From Microbacterium abyssi (GTDB lineage Bacteria > Actinomycetota > Actinomycetes > Actinomycetales > Microbacteriaceae): 64,000 bases of DNA. Shown here piece by piece: positions 45,811 through 54,217 of the stretch. The position numbers and the translations under genes are program-made. The DNA is taken from the NCBI RefSeq assembly GCF_015277895.1, contig NZ_CP063815.1, positions 496,001 through 560,000 of the forward strand, in the 5' to 3' direction. Every line of letters begins with the position of its first letter. The first letter of the stretch is position 1. Under the pieces are notes generated by a model. That model did no database searches and was not told the DNA's origin. It worked only from the letters and a program-made list of their open reading frames with translations.

Positions 45811-47088
45811 ATGGCCGCGAAAAGCGAAGAAGCGATCGCTCGGGCGAGAGCCCGGGCGAAGGCGTGGCGAGAAGCCAATCCCGAGCGGGTGGCGGCGTGG
45901 GGCAAGCAATATCGCGAAGCACACTCCGAGAAGATCGATGAGCAGAGACGGGCATGGCGGGACGGCAACCGTGAACAGATCGCGAGCCAACGGAAGGCTG
46001 CACGAGAAGCGAATCCCGAACGCGATCGTGAGACACAGCGTCGTGCCCGAGAGCGCCGACGCTCCCGCGAGCTCCGGCGTCTCGCGCACAACGCGCACAG
46101 CCGGCTCATGCGCGAGAGGGATCCGGAGGCGGCTCGCGAGCGCAGTCGGCGTTTCCGGGAGGAGCATCCGGACAAAGTTCGTGAGTATCAGCGTCGATAC
46201 CGTGAACGACACCCAGAGCGCGCACGACAGAACCAAGCAATGGCCGCGCAACGGCATCGCGACGCGAACGCCGAAGCGATCCGGGAACGCCAACGATCCG
46301 CAGCAGCCGAGCGTCGGCAACAGCGGCCCGACGCATATCGCCAGTGGTATGAGCGCAACCTCGAGGAACAGCGCGCCCGCGGCCGAGAAGCATCCCGACT
46401 GCGCAGCCGACTAAAGAAAGCAGGGCTCCCCCCACGCAACATCCATCGCGCCTACGCGGCCGACCGGCGGGCCAACGACGCCGCGGCTGACAGGTACTTT
46501 CGGCGAGAACGCTCCGTTGAGGAGCTTGCGGTGATCGCTACGGAGCTCGAGCAGCGAGGAAACCTGCGCCTTCCGCGGTCAGTCAGGGAACTGCGACGCG
46601 ATCTGATGGACGGTCCGCTCCCGGCCGCGTACTACCTGCAACAGTCGGTGGAGAATCGAGATCCTCGAGATGAGTCCGGCGACTTCACGTCGCAGCGGTA
46701 TCTGACGGCATTGAAGCGGATGCGGAACCGGGAACTTGAGGCACTGCGAGAACAACACGAGCAAGGTCTCCAGAACATCCACGCCCAGCGTCCGCAGATC
46801 TACGAGCACCTGCAGCTACGGCGGCGCGCAGCGCTCAGAGAAGAGATCCAGATGGACTCGATTGCCCGAGTGGCCAGAGGGCTCAAACCGTATGACATCG
46901 ACCACGAACTGCGAGTGCGACTGGACAAGGAGGTCACGCCCGTCGTCAATGCAAAACTCACCGAAGTGAAGGAGCATACGCTGCAACGGGTCGACGAGAT
47001 ACTTGCACGCTACGGGGAGGTTTCCGACCCGGCGGCGCCTTACCGGGCGCCGGGGGCGACACCAACGTCGGGGCCTGGCCTGCGGTGA
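45811..47088 (+). CDS. Highly basic tandem-repeat protein of the mobilization operon
   Basis: A 425-residue protein whose first 190 residues are a chain of Arg/Glu-rich helical repeats of 12-14 residues with a recurring [WY]-R-E-x-[NH]-P-E-[RK] core (for example WREANPERV, YREAHSEKI, FREEHPDKV, YRERHPERA). Similar short repeats occur around phage and HNH nucleases and probably touch DNA. The rest is charged helix with a LKPYDIDHELRVRLDKEV segment near 350. No enzyme motif is visible. It follows the relaxase and small acidic gene; an accessory DNA-processing or oriT-binding role is inferred. Its last codons contain the first copy of a 39-bp direct repeat. Confidence 0.75.
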   Translation: MAAKSEEAIARARARAKAWREANPERVAAWGKQYREAHSEKIDEQRRAWRDGNREQIASQRKAAREANPERDRETQRRARERRRSRELRRLAHNAHSRLMRERDPEAARERSRRFREEHPDKVREYQRRYRERHPERARQNQAMAAQRHRDANAEAIRERQRSAAAERRQQRPDAYRQWYERNLEEQRARGREASRLRSRLKKAGLPPRNIHRAYAADRRANDAAADRYFRRERSVEELAVIATELEQRGNLRLPRSVRELRRDLMDGPLPAAYYLQQSVENRDPRDESGDFTSQRYLTALKRMRNRELEALREQHEQGLQNIHAQRPQIYEHLQLRRRAALREEIQMDSIARVARGLKPYDIDHELRVRLDKEVTPVVNAKLTEVKEHTLQRVDEILARYGEVSDPAAPYRAPGATPTSGPGLR

Positions 47089-47106
47089 CGCCGATAGGTC
47101 TCGACG
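47068..47106 (+). repeat. 39-bp direct repeat, left copy
   Basis: Matches 48365-48403 in 34 of 39 positions (core TCGGGGCCTGGC, TGACGCCGA, AGGT). It spans the end of the basic repeat gene. The two copies bracket the AI-2E transporter gene. Confidence 0.75.
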
Positions 47107-47162
47107 CGTGGTGCAGAAGGCTGCATCTCCCGTATGTCCTGAGGGTCGTTAGTCTGAAGCGC

Positions 47163-48317
47163 ATGGGACTGTTCCGAAACGACCCACAGCGAGTACGACT
47201 CGAGTCGCAGGATGTTGAACTGAAAGCAACTCGGGCGCCGTGGAGCCTGTGGACCGACAGTTTCGGCAAGCTCGCCATTCGCGCGATCCAGATCATCGTC
47301 GTGGTCATCGTCGCGGTCGCGATCATCTTTGCGTTTCAGCAGCTCACGCTCGTTACGATTCCGCTCATGATCGCGCTGATCTTGGCGTGCGCATTCAATC
47401 CCGTGATGAGTTGGATGCGACAGCGCGGGGTGCCGTCGCTCCTGGCGACGGTGATCACACTTCTCGGGATCCTCGTGATCTTGGGGGCACTTGGTTGGCT
47501 GATCGTGTGGGCGGTTCGGGATCAGTGGGACGAGCTGTACTCCCAGGCGGAGGAAGGCTTCCAGCATCTACTCGCATGGCTGCAGACTTTGCCGTTCGAT
47601 TTCCTCCAGCCCGATCAGATCGATGAGTGGGTCGACACGCTGGTCGGATTCCTGACCAGCGCCCAGTTCGGCTCAGGTGCCATCGCCGGCGTGAGCGCCG
47701 TCGCCAGCTTCGTCACCGGCCTCGTGCTGATGGTGACTGTCCTGTTCTTCTTTCTGAAGGACGGACCGCAGATGTGGGAGTTCTTGCTGCGCCCGTTCCA
47801 GGGTCAAAGCTACGTGCGAGCCCGCCGCGTCGGGGACAAGACCGTGAGCACCCTCGGCTCTTACGTGCGCGGCACCGCGACCGTCGCGGCCGTGGACGCT
47901 GTCGGGATCCTCATCGGCCTGCTCATCCTGCAGGTACCCCTCGCCATCCCTCTCGCTGTTCTGGTCTTCCTCCTCGCGTTCATCCCCATCGTCGGTGCGA
48001 CAGTCGCCGGAATTCTCGCCGCGCTCGTAGCGCTGGTGGCCAATGGATGGGTGAACGCCCTCATCGTGGTCGGCATCGTGGTACTCGTCAACCAGCTGGA
48101 GGGCAACTTCCTGCAGCCCTTCCTGATGGGACGATCGATGCGGCTGCACGCGTTCGTCATCCTCGTCGCGCTGACAGTCGGAACAGTGCTCGGCGGAATC
48201 GTAGGGGCCGTTCTCGCCGTGCCGATCACCGCCGCCCTGTGGGGCGTGATCAAGGTCTGGGACGGACCGCAGCTCCCCGCACGCTGGGCTCGGCCGAAAC
48301 AACCTGCAAACAGCTGA
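47163..48317 (+). CDS. AI-2E-family transporter
   Basis: A 384-residue membrane protein with about eight hydrophobic segments. The AI-2E/PerM family pattern is clear: two N-terminal helices, a long soluble loop (about 110-165), and a C-terminal bundle with the GxxLGxxGxxLAVP-like run GTVLGGIVGAVLAVPITAAL near 345-364. Family members export small molecules or act as Na+/H+ antiporters; the name comes from autoinducer-2 export by TqsA. It sits alone between 39-bp direct repeats inside an otherwise mobile region, so it may be a separately acquired segment. Confidence 0.88.
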   Translation: MGLFRNDPQRVRLESQDVELKATRAPWSLWTDSFGKLAIRAIQIIVVVIVAVAIIFAFQQLTLVTIPLMIALILACAFNPVMSWMRQRGVPSLLATVITLLGILVILGALGWLIVWAVRDQWDELYSQAEEGFQHLLAWLQTLPFDFLQPDQIDEWVDTLVGFLTSAQFGSGAIAGVSAVASFVTGLVLMVTVLFFFLKDGPQMWEFLLRPFQGQSYVRARRVGDKTVSTLGSYVRGTATVAAVDAVGILIGLLILQVPLAIPLAVLVFLLAFIPIVGATVAGILAALVALVANGWVNALIVVGIVVLVNQLEGNFLQPFLMGRSMRLHAFVILVALTVGTVLGGIVGAVLAVPITAALWGVIKVWDGPQLPARWARPKQPANS

Positions 48318-48364
48318 AGCGGAGACTGACCCCAACTTCTCGCCAGACTTGAGGTGGGAAGGCC

Positions 48365-48403
48365 TCGGGGCCTGGCATGCGCTGACGCCGACAGGTTTCG
48401 ATG
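48365..48403 (+). repeat. 39-bp direct repeat, right copy
   Basis: Partner of 47068-47106; 34 of 39 bases match. It lies 48 bases after the AI-2E transporter stop in non-coding DNA. Confidence 0.75.
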
Positions 48404-48597
48404 CTCGAAGGACCGAACCTGTGGCCTGAAGTCACGGCGTTGGCGGCGCGAGTACTTGTCACGTCTGCGAACGTGTCCCGGTGAGCCTACGGAGCGCGGA
48501 TCCACGTTGCCCATGACGCGATGCAGATCAAGAGCTCCCATTGCCAAGCCGTGGTCGATCTTGCCGACGAGGATCACGAATGCCGCCTTCAGGAATC

Positions 48598-49629
48598 TCA
48601 CGCTCGTACTCGTGCCAGCTCGGCCCAGTGCGTCGTCGCGCGCGGCGTCAGCATCCCCCGCTTCATCTGCCAGGACGGCCCGGGCCGGAACCCGCCGTAG
48701 CCGAGCCCCAGTGCATCCTTGCCGGCCTTCTTCTGCACGCCGTCGACGAGCGCCGCTATCCCGGCGTCCTCGTGTGGCTGTCGAAACGGCTCCAGCGGCA
48801 GATGCACGCCGGCCGGTAGGAGATCCGTGAGCATGAGTCCAGCGCGCGCGTAGCGCGTGCCGTCCTCGATCTGGTTGAGCAGTTGATGAGCTGCGCGCGT
48901 CAGCTCGACAGGATCGGCCGTGGGGAACGGGAGGCGGACCCGCACGCTCGGATAGTGCTTCTGCTCGGTCCAGTGGCTCGTGCCCGCGAAGGCGTCGACG
49001 CTGCGGGCGACCTGCGAGTGCCGTACCAGGCGCGCGGCGGCCTGCTGTGCATAGACCGATAGTGCCTGACGGATGCCGTCTCGTGTCGTGACTTTCTCCG
49101 AGAACGATCGCGACACGATGAGCTGATCCTTCTTGCCCGTTCGATCCTCTTCCGTGCCGATGCATGCGACTCCGCGCAGCTCCAGGGCCGTGCGCATCAC
49201 CACGACGTTGAACCATTTCCGCGCCTGTACCGGATCGACCGTCGCCAGGTCCCAGATCGAGCGGACCCCGTACCCGTTCAGCCGCCGCTCCAGGCGGCCG
49301 GCGATGCCCCAGACCCCCGAGACAGGCAACGCCTCCATGAGCCGCTGTCGCCAGTCCGGTCGGGTCGCCGGCCAGACGCACACGCCGTCGAACACATCGA
49401 TCTTCTTGGCCGTCCGATTCGCGAGCTTCGCCAGCGTGCGCGTCGGCGCGATCCCGACGCACACCGGTACGCCGATGAGGCGGCGCAGCGTGTCTCTGAT
49501 ATCGCGGCCGACGCGCGTCATGGCCTCCACGTCCGCCGCGGTGCGACGATCCACCGACAGGAATGCTTCGTCGATCGAGTACACGTCCAGCTCGTGCGTG
49601 AATCGGTCCAGGACCTCTACTGGTAGCAC
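48598..49629 (-). pseudogene. umuC: umuC-like Y-family polymerase, 5' end missing
   Basis: The 343 codons match UmuC, the catalytic part of error-prone polymerase V, from the palm-domain segment LDVYSIDEAFLSVDRR (catalytic Asp-Glu) to the C-terminus (LTPRATTHWAEL). The little-finger domain is complete. The first 85-95 residues of the family, with the first catalytic Asp and the YGDMS-type segment, are absent. The in-frame sequence upstream of 49629 (KAKQQSTSDEYATQQ) does not resemble them and reaches a stop at 49711. The matching umuD lies 8.3 kb away, so an insertion-deletion removed the start of umuC. Confidence 0.85.
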
Positions 49630-49720
49630 CGATTGTTGCTGAGTCGCGTATTCATCAGATGTCGACTGCTGTTTCGCCTTGTGGCGGAGGCTGATGCATC
49701 CGGCGATTGATCAGCCTGTG

Positions 49721-49729
49721 CTGTACAGT
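49721..49729 (+). promoter_or_regulatory. Promoter/operator of the cadmium operon
   Basis: CTGTACAG (49721-49728) is a perfect 8-bp palindrome overlapping a -10-like TACAGT (49724-49729) that ends seven bases before the cmtR ATG. A repressor bound here would block transcription directly, and the transcript is probably leaderless. Confidence 0.5.
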
Positions 49730-49736
49730 TCAGTGC

Positions 49737-50096
49737 ATGCTGACTATTGCTTCTCGACTCGACGTCATGAACCGGCTCGGCCGGGCCATGGCGGATCCGA
49801 CGCGTTCCCGGATCCTGATGACCCTGCTCGAGGGACCGAGCTACCCGGCGGTGCTCTCGCGTGAGCTGGAGCTGACTCGCTCGAACGTGTCGAACCACCT
49901 CACCTGCCTGCGCGACTGCGGCATCGTGGTCGCTGAGCCGGAGGGTCGCCAGACTAGGTATGAGATCGCTGATCCGCACCTCGCGGCCGCTCTCATCGCG
50001 CTGGTGGATGTGACTCTGGCTGTCGACGAGCACGCTCCGTGCGTGGACTCGTCGTGCACCTTTCCGGGTTGCTGCGGAGCGGGAGCAGACGCGTGA
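49737..50096 (+). CDS. cmtR: CmtR-like ArsR/SmtB metal sensor
   Basis: A 119-residue winged-helix repressor that would release DNA on binding Cd(II) or Pb(II). Cys57 and Cys61 lie in the recognition helix (NHLTCLRDCG) and Cys102 in the tail (HAPCV), the same three ligands and numbering as mycobacterial CmtR. Extra tail cysteines (SSCTFPGCC) are unusual. ATG 49737 is preferred over a 10-codon upstream extension because of the adjacent -10 box. The stop overlaps the GTG of the P-type ATPase (GTGA), so repressor and pump are coupled. Confidence 0.9.
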   Translation: MLTIASRLDVMNRLGRAMADPTRSRILMTLLEGPSYPAVLSRELELTRSNVSNHLTCLRDCGIVVAEPEGRQTRYEIADPHLAAALIALVDVTLAVDEHAPCVDSSCTFPGCCGAGADA

Positions 50097-52009
50097 GCGC
50101 GGCATGCGGCTGCGAGCACGAGCCGACGACCACGGCAGTCGATGAGAGCGAGGAGAAGGAGCGGCCCTGGTGGAGGGACCGCGGGATCATGGTGCCGGTC
50201 TTCTCCGGTGTCGCGTTCCTCGCTGGTCTGATCCTTGAGTGGTCCGGCATGGAGATCCCGGCACTGGTGCTGTTCTGGGTCGGCTTGCTGCTGGGCGCGT
50301 CGACGTTCACGCCGGGCGCGATCCGGAAGCTGTTCAAGGGCAAGCTGGGCATCGGGCTGCTGATGACGATCAGCGCGGTCGGCGCAGTCGTCCTCGGCTA
50401 CGTCGAAGAGGCTGCGGCGCTGGCGTTCCTCTACTCGATCGCAGAGGCGCTGGAGGACAAGGCGATGGACCGCGCCCGCGGCGGGCTGCGAGCGCTGCTG
50501 AAGCTGGTCCCCGACACCGCGACCGTGCGCCGCGACGGCGCTTCGGTGGAGATTGCGGCGAAGGACCTCGCGGTCGGGCAGGTCATGGTGGTTCGTCCCG
50601 GCGAGCGGATCGCGACCGACGGAGTCGTCCGTGCGGGGCGCTCCAGCCTGGACACCTCGGCGATCACGGGCGAGTCGATCCCGGTCGAGGTCGAGCCCGG
50701 CGACGCCGTGTCGGCCGGCGCGATCAACAGCGCCGGTGCGCTGGAGGTCGAGACGACGGCGGCGGGCACCGACAACTCGCTCACGACCATCGTGGAGCTG
50801 GTGGAGCAGGCGCAGGCGGAGAAGGGCGAGCGAGCGCGCCTCGCGGACCGGATCGCGCGCCCGCTGGTCCCGGGCGTGCTGGTCCTCGCGGCCCTGGTCG
50901 CCCTGGTCGGCTCGCTGTTCGGGGACCCGGAGCTGTGGATCACCCGAGCCCTCGTCGTCCTCGTCGCCGCCTCCCCGTGCGCGCTGGCGATCTCGGTGCC
51001 GCTGACGGTGGTCGCGGCGATCGGCGCGGCGAGCAAGTTCGGCGTGATCATCAAGTCCGGCGCGGTGTTCGAGCGCTTCGGCACGGTCCGCCACGTCGCC
51101 GTCGACAAGACCGGCACCCTCACCCGCAACGAGCCCGCCGTCACCGCGGTCCTCGCCGCGGACGGCGTGACCGACGCCCAGGCGCTGGCCTGGGCGGCCG
51201 CGCTGGAGCAGCACAGCACGCACCCGCTGGCCGCGGCGATCACCGCCGCAGCCCCCGGAGCCCAGGCTGCGGAGGGCGTGACCGAGCAGGCCGGGCACGG
51301 CATCGAGGGCAAGATCGACGGGACTCGGATCACCGTCGGCAGCCCCCGCTGGCTCGACGCCGGGGTGCTCGGCGACCAGGTCGCGGGCCTGGAGGAGCAG
51401 GGCATGACCGTTGTGATCGTGCACCGCGACGGGGCCCCTGTCGCCGCGATCGGCGTCCGCGACGAGCTGCGTCCCGAGGTCCCCGAAGTGGTGCGGACTC
51501 TCGCGGCGCAGGGCGTCGGGGTGACGATGCTCACCGGCGACAACGCCCGCACGGCACGGGCGCTGGCAGCGCAGGCCGGTATCAGCGACGTGCGCGCGGA
51601 ACTGCGTCCCGAAGACAAAGCGACCGCGATCGGGGAGCTGTCAAAGGCGGGGTCGGTTGCAATGATCGGCGACGGCATCAACGACGCCCCCGCTCTGGCC
51701 GCCGCGGACATCGGCATCGCGATGGGCGCGACCGGCTCGGACGCGGCGATCGAGTCCGCCGACGTCGCGTTCACCGGCCACGACCTCCGCCTCATCCCGC
51801 GCGCGTTCGACCACGCCCGCCGCGGACGCCGCATCATCAACCAGAACATCGTCCTGTCGCTGCTGATCATCACCGCGCTGCTGCCGCTCGCGCTGTTCGG
51901 CGTCCTCGGACTCGCCGCTGTGGTGCTGGTCCACGAGATCGCCGAGGTCGTCGTGATCCTCAACGGACTCCGCGCCGCCCGCACGCGTACCCCACGGCTG
52001 GAGAGCTGA
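50093..52009 (+). CDS. Heavy-metal P1B-type ATPase with SPC motif
   Basis: A 638-residue metal-exporting ATPase. TGES (192-195), phosphorylated Asp338 in DKTGTLT, TGDN near 499 and GDGINDAPALA near 523 are present. The membrane metal site is SPC (294-296), not CPC, and the last helices have HEIAEVVVILNGLR, as in the P1B-4 group of Co/Zn/Cd pumps. The N-terminus is short and has no full metal-binding domain, only Cys5 and Cys7. GTG 50093 overlaps the cmtR stop. The cmtR and cadD neighbours suggest cadmium; the SPC motif leaves cobalt open. Confidence 0.92.
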   Translation: MSAACGCEHEPTTTAVDESEEKERPWWRDRGIMVPVFSGVAFLAGLILEWSGMEIPALVLFWVGLLLGASTFTPGAIRKLFKGKLGIGLLMTISAVGAVVLGYVEEAAALAFLYSIAEALEDKAMDRARGGLRALLKLVPDTATVRRDGASVEIAAKDLAVGQVMVVRPGERIATDGVVRAGRSSLDTSAITGESIPVEVEPGDAVSAGAINSAGALEVETTAAGTDNSLTTIVELVEQAQAEKGERARLADRIARPLVPGVLVLAALVALVGSLFGDPELWITRALVVLVAASPCALAISVPLTVVAAIGAASKFGVIIKSGAVFERFGTVRHVAVDKTGTLTRNEPAVTAVLAADGVTDAQALAWAAALEQHSTHPLAAAITAAAPGAQAAEGVTEQAGHGIEGKIDGTRITVGSPRWLDAGVLGDQVAGLEEQGMTVVIVHRDGAPVAAIGVRDELRPEVPEVVRTLAAQGVGVTMLTGDNARTARALAAQAGISDVRAELRPEDKATAIGELSKAGSVAMIGDGINDAPALAAADIGIAMGATGSDAAIESADVAFTGHDLRLIPRAFDHARRGRRIINQNIVLSLLIITALLPLALFGVLGLAAVVLVHEIAEVVVILNGLRAARTRTPRLES

Positions 52010-52617
52010 TGCTTGCGACCATCGGCTCAGCGATCGGCTTGTTTGCTGCGACCAACATCGATGACATCGTCGTGCTGACCGTGCTGTTCCTGGCCTCCAG
52101 CCGAGGGAAGCCGCGACCGTGGCAGATCGTCGCAGGCCAGTACCTCGGGTTCATCACCCTCGTCGTGATCAGCGTGATCGCCGCGCTCGGCCTGACCATC
52201 GTCCCCGACGAATGGGTGGGCTTCCTCGGCCTGATCCCGCTCGGCATCGGCATCTGGACCCTCGTGCGGGGCCTGCGACGCAACGGTGACGACGATGACG
52301 ACGACGAGAAGATCACCGCGGTCGGGCTGTGGGGCGTCGCCGGGATCACGATCGCCAACGGGGCCGACAACATCTCCCTCTACACGCCGATCTTCCGCAC
52401 CAGTTCGCCCGGCGACGTCGTCGTCATGATCGCGGTGTTCCTCGTCCTCGTCGCCGTCTGGTGCGCTGCTGGACGCCTGATCGGAACCCACAAGGCCGTC
52501 ACCGAAACGCTTGAACGCGTCGAGCACTGGCTCGTACCCGTCGTGTTCATCGGCCTGGGCCTGTTCATCCTGATCGATTCCGGCGTCATCGTCCGCCTCG
52601 TCGAGGTCCTCGCATGA
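52009..52617 (+). CDS. cadD: CadD-family cadmium resistance transporter
   Basis: A 202-residue membrane protein with five or so hydrophobic segments. The CadD signature near the start (GLFAATNIDDIVVLTVLF, about 10-27) and the NGADNISLYTPIF segment near 118-130 are clear. A run of Asp residues (about 93-99) splits the two halves. It starts on the last base of the ATPase stop (TGATG) and overlaps lspA (ATGA), so the operon is tightly packed. Confidence 0.9.
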   Translation: MLATIGSAIGLFAATNIDDIVVLTVLFLASSRGKPRPWQIVAGQYLGFITLVVISVIAALGLTIVPDEWVGFLGLIPLGIGIWTLVRGLRRNGDDDDDDEKITAVGLWGVAGITIANGADNISLYTPIFRTSSPGDVVVMIAVFLVLVAVWCAAGRLIGTHKAVTETLERVEHWLVPVVFIGLGLFILIDSGVIVRLVEVLA

Positions 52618-53138
52618 CCCCGGACGCGGCTGCCGATGCTGAGCTGACGTCGGGAGAGCGGCAGCAGAGGGGGCGTTGGCGGCTCACGGCGGGGGCACTC
52701 GCGCTCGGCGGGCTCGTCCTCCTGATCGATCAGGGGACGAAGGCATGGGCGGAGGCCACGCTCACAGTAAGTGAGCGCCTCCCGCTGATCGGCGACCTGC
52801 TGGGCCTGCAACTCGCTTACAACCCCGGCGCGGCGTTCTCCTTCGGTGAGGGTTCCACCTGGGTGTTCGCGCTGGTGGCCGTCGCGGCCACCGTCACCGC
52901 GATCGTGTTCGCGTTCCGTGTCCGACACCCCGGGTGGGCGATCGTGATCGGCGCGCTTGGCGGGGCCGCCGCCTCCCACGCCGGCGACAGGCTTTTCCGT
53001 GCTCCAGGGTTCGCCCAGGGGCACGTCGTGGACTTCCTCGCCTACGGGAACTGGTTCATCGGGAACGTCGCCGACGTCGTGATCGTCACCGCCGCGATCG
53101 CCGGAGCGCTTCTGATGATCCGCGGCAACGAGAACTGA
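52614..53138 (+). CDS. lspA: Signal peptidase II of the metal-resistance operon
   Basis: LspA removes lipoprotein signal peptides in the membrane. The 174 residues have four membrane helices and the aspartic-protease pair Asp125 (SHAGDRLF) and Asp154 (NVADVV). The stretch LAYNPGAAFSFGEG near 68-81 is the family's N-P-G-A motif. Extra lspA copies are known passengers of heavy-metal resistance operons. It overlaps cadD and ends 10 bases before the thioredoxin-like gene. Confidence 0.9.
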   Translation: MTPDAAADAELTSGERQQRGRWRLTAGALALGGLVLLIDQGTKAWAEATLTVSERLPLIGDLLGLQLAYNPGAAFSFGEGSTWVFALVAVAATVTAIVFAFRVRHPGWAIVIGALGGAAASHAGDRLFRAPGFAQGHVVDFLAYGNWFIGNVADVVIVTAAIAGALLMIRGNEN

Positions 53139-53148
53139 GAGGACCATC

Positions 53149-53460
53149 ATGGAGATCATCCTGCAGTATTTCAACGGCTGCCCCAACTGGGAGGTGCTCG
53201 ACCAGCGGCTCGCTGAAGTAGTCAACGACCGATCCGATGTCAGGGTCATACGTCAGCTGGTCGAGACCCCCGAGGACGCCGTGCGCCTCGGGTTCCACGG
53301 CTCCCCAACCGTGCTCGTCGACGGCATCGACCCGTTCGCCGACGAGCGTACCCACGTCGGGCTCGCCTGCCGGATGTTCCGCACGCCAGCTGGGATCGCC
53401 GGGTCGCCGACCGTCGAGCAGTTGCGCGAAGCGATTTCCGGCCCGGGCGCTGACGTGTGA
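53149..53460 (+). CDS. Thioredoxin-fold protein of the metal operon
   Basis: A 103-residue protein with a beta-alpha-beta start (EIILQYFNGCPNWEVLDQRL, Cys at about 11) and GFHGSPTVLVDGIDPFAD (about 45-62), which has the cis-Pro loop of a thioredoxin fold. Only one Cys is in the redox position, and another follows at LACRMF. Similar short genes end mercury and cadmium operons and are often named alkylmercury-lyase-like. A metal-handling or thiol role is inferred. Confidence 0.8.
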   Translation: MEIILQYFNGCPNWEVLDQRLAEVVNDRSDVRVIRQLVETPEDAVRLGFHGSPTVLVDGIDPFADERTHVGLACRMFRTPAGIAGSPTVEQLREAISGPGADV

Positions 53461-53467
53461 TGCTCGT

Positions 53468-54217
53468 TCAGGCGTGGTCGGAACGGAGTGCCGGATAGTC
53501 GGACCAGTCACCGCCGGCGAGACGCGACCATGCGGCGGCGGACGAGGTCGTGATGCCGAGGAGATCCGAGACGATCCGGGGATGCATTTGCCGGGTGAGC
53601 TCGATGAGCGCTGTGGTGCGTGCGCTTCCCGCGAGCAGGCCTTCGGCGCGAAGACGACGGCTCAGCGGGCCCGGGGTGAGGTGATTGCCTGGGTTCCGGC
53701 CGGGGAACAGCCATCCTTCAGGATGGTGCTTCGCGGCGTCGGCGAGATCGCTGATGGCGTCGCCAAGGATCTCGGGGAGCCCGATCGGCTCGGCCCCGAC
53801 GGTCAGCGTGACGGGCCGCGAGCTCGTATCGATCTGTGTCCGGGTGATCGTGACGATGCGGGTCAGCTGGATGCCGTAGAGCAGTACGAGGAGCCCGGCT
53901 GCCCGGGTCTTCGGGTCCATGCCGGCATCCGACAGGAACTTGCGAGCCATCTGCCATCGGTGGTCGGAGGCGTAGCTTCGCCCTTCGAGGCGATGGGCTC
54001 GGAACTCGACTCGGAGGGTGCTCATCCGGTGCCGTCGTAGCCAGCGAGTGAATGGTGCCAGCGCGTCACGCTGGCTCGGTGAATCAGTCAGATATGCGTC
54101 GAGCCGGCGCTGCGGATAGGTTGCCAGCGTCTCTTGCTGTGACCGAATCTCTCGAAGAAGCGCGGCGCAGTACTTCAGCGCGGCCCGTTGCCTTTGGAAG
54201 CCAGCGGCTGGACTCGA
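53468..54217 (-). pseudogene. C-terminal part of an IS-interrupted recombinase-like gene
   Basis: From 54217 down to the stop at 53468 the frame encodes about 249 residues of a recombinase-like protein seen next to actinobacterial tyrosine recombinases. Typical pieces are FTRWLRRHR, WLFPGRNPGNHLTPGPLSRR, and IVSDLLGITTSSAAAWSRLA followed by GGDWSDYP. The frame continues into the IS up to 54340, but those codons are IS sequence. Joining 54217 to 55637 across one copy of the 8-bp duplication restores a single frame with the zinc-ribbon part, about 653 residues in all. Confidence 0.85.
54210..54217. repeat. Target-site duplication, left
   Basis: GGACTCGA, identical to 55629-55636 on the other side of the IS. 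Eight bases is the usual length for the IS256 family. Confidence 0.93.

Noticed and set aside
47861..49462. Long minus-strand open frame across the AI-2E gene and umuC
   Set aside because: Most of it is antisense or a shifted frame of known genes. Only the part around 48470-48601 was kept, as a weak finding.
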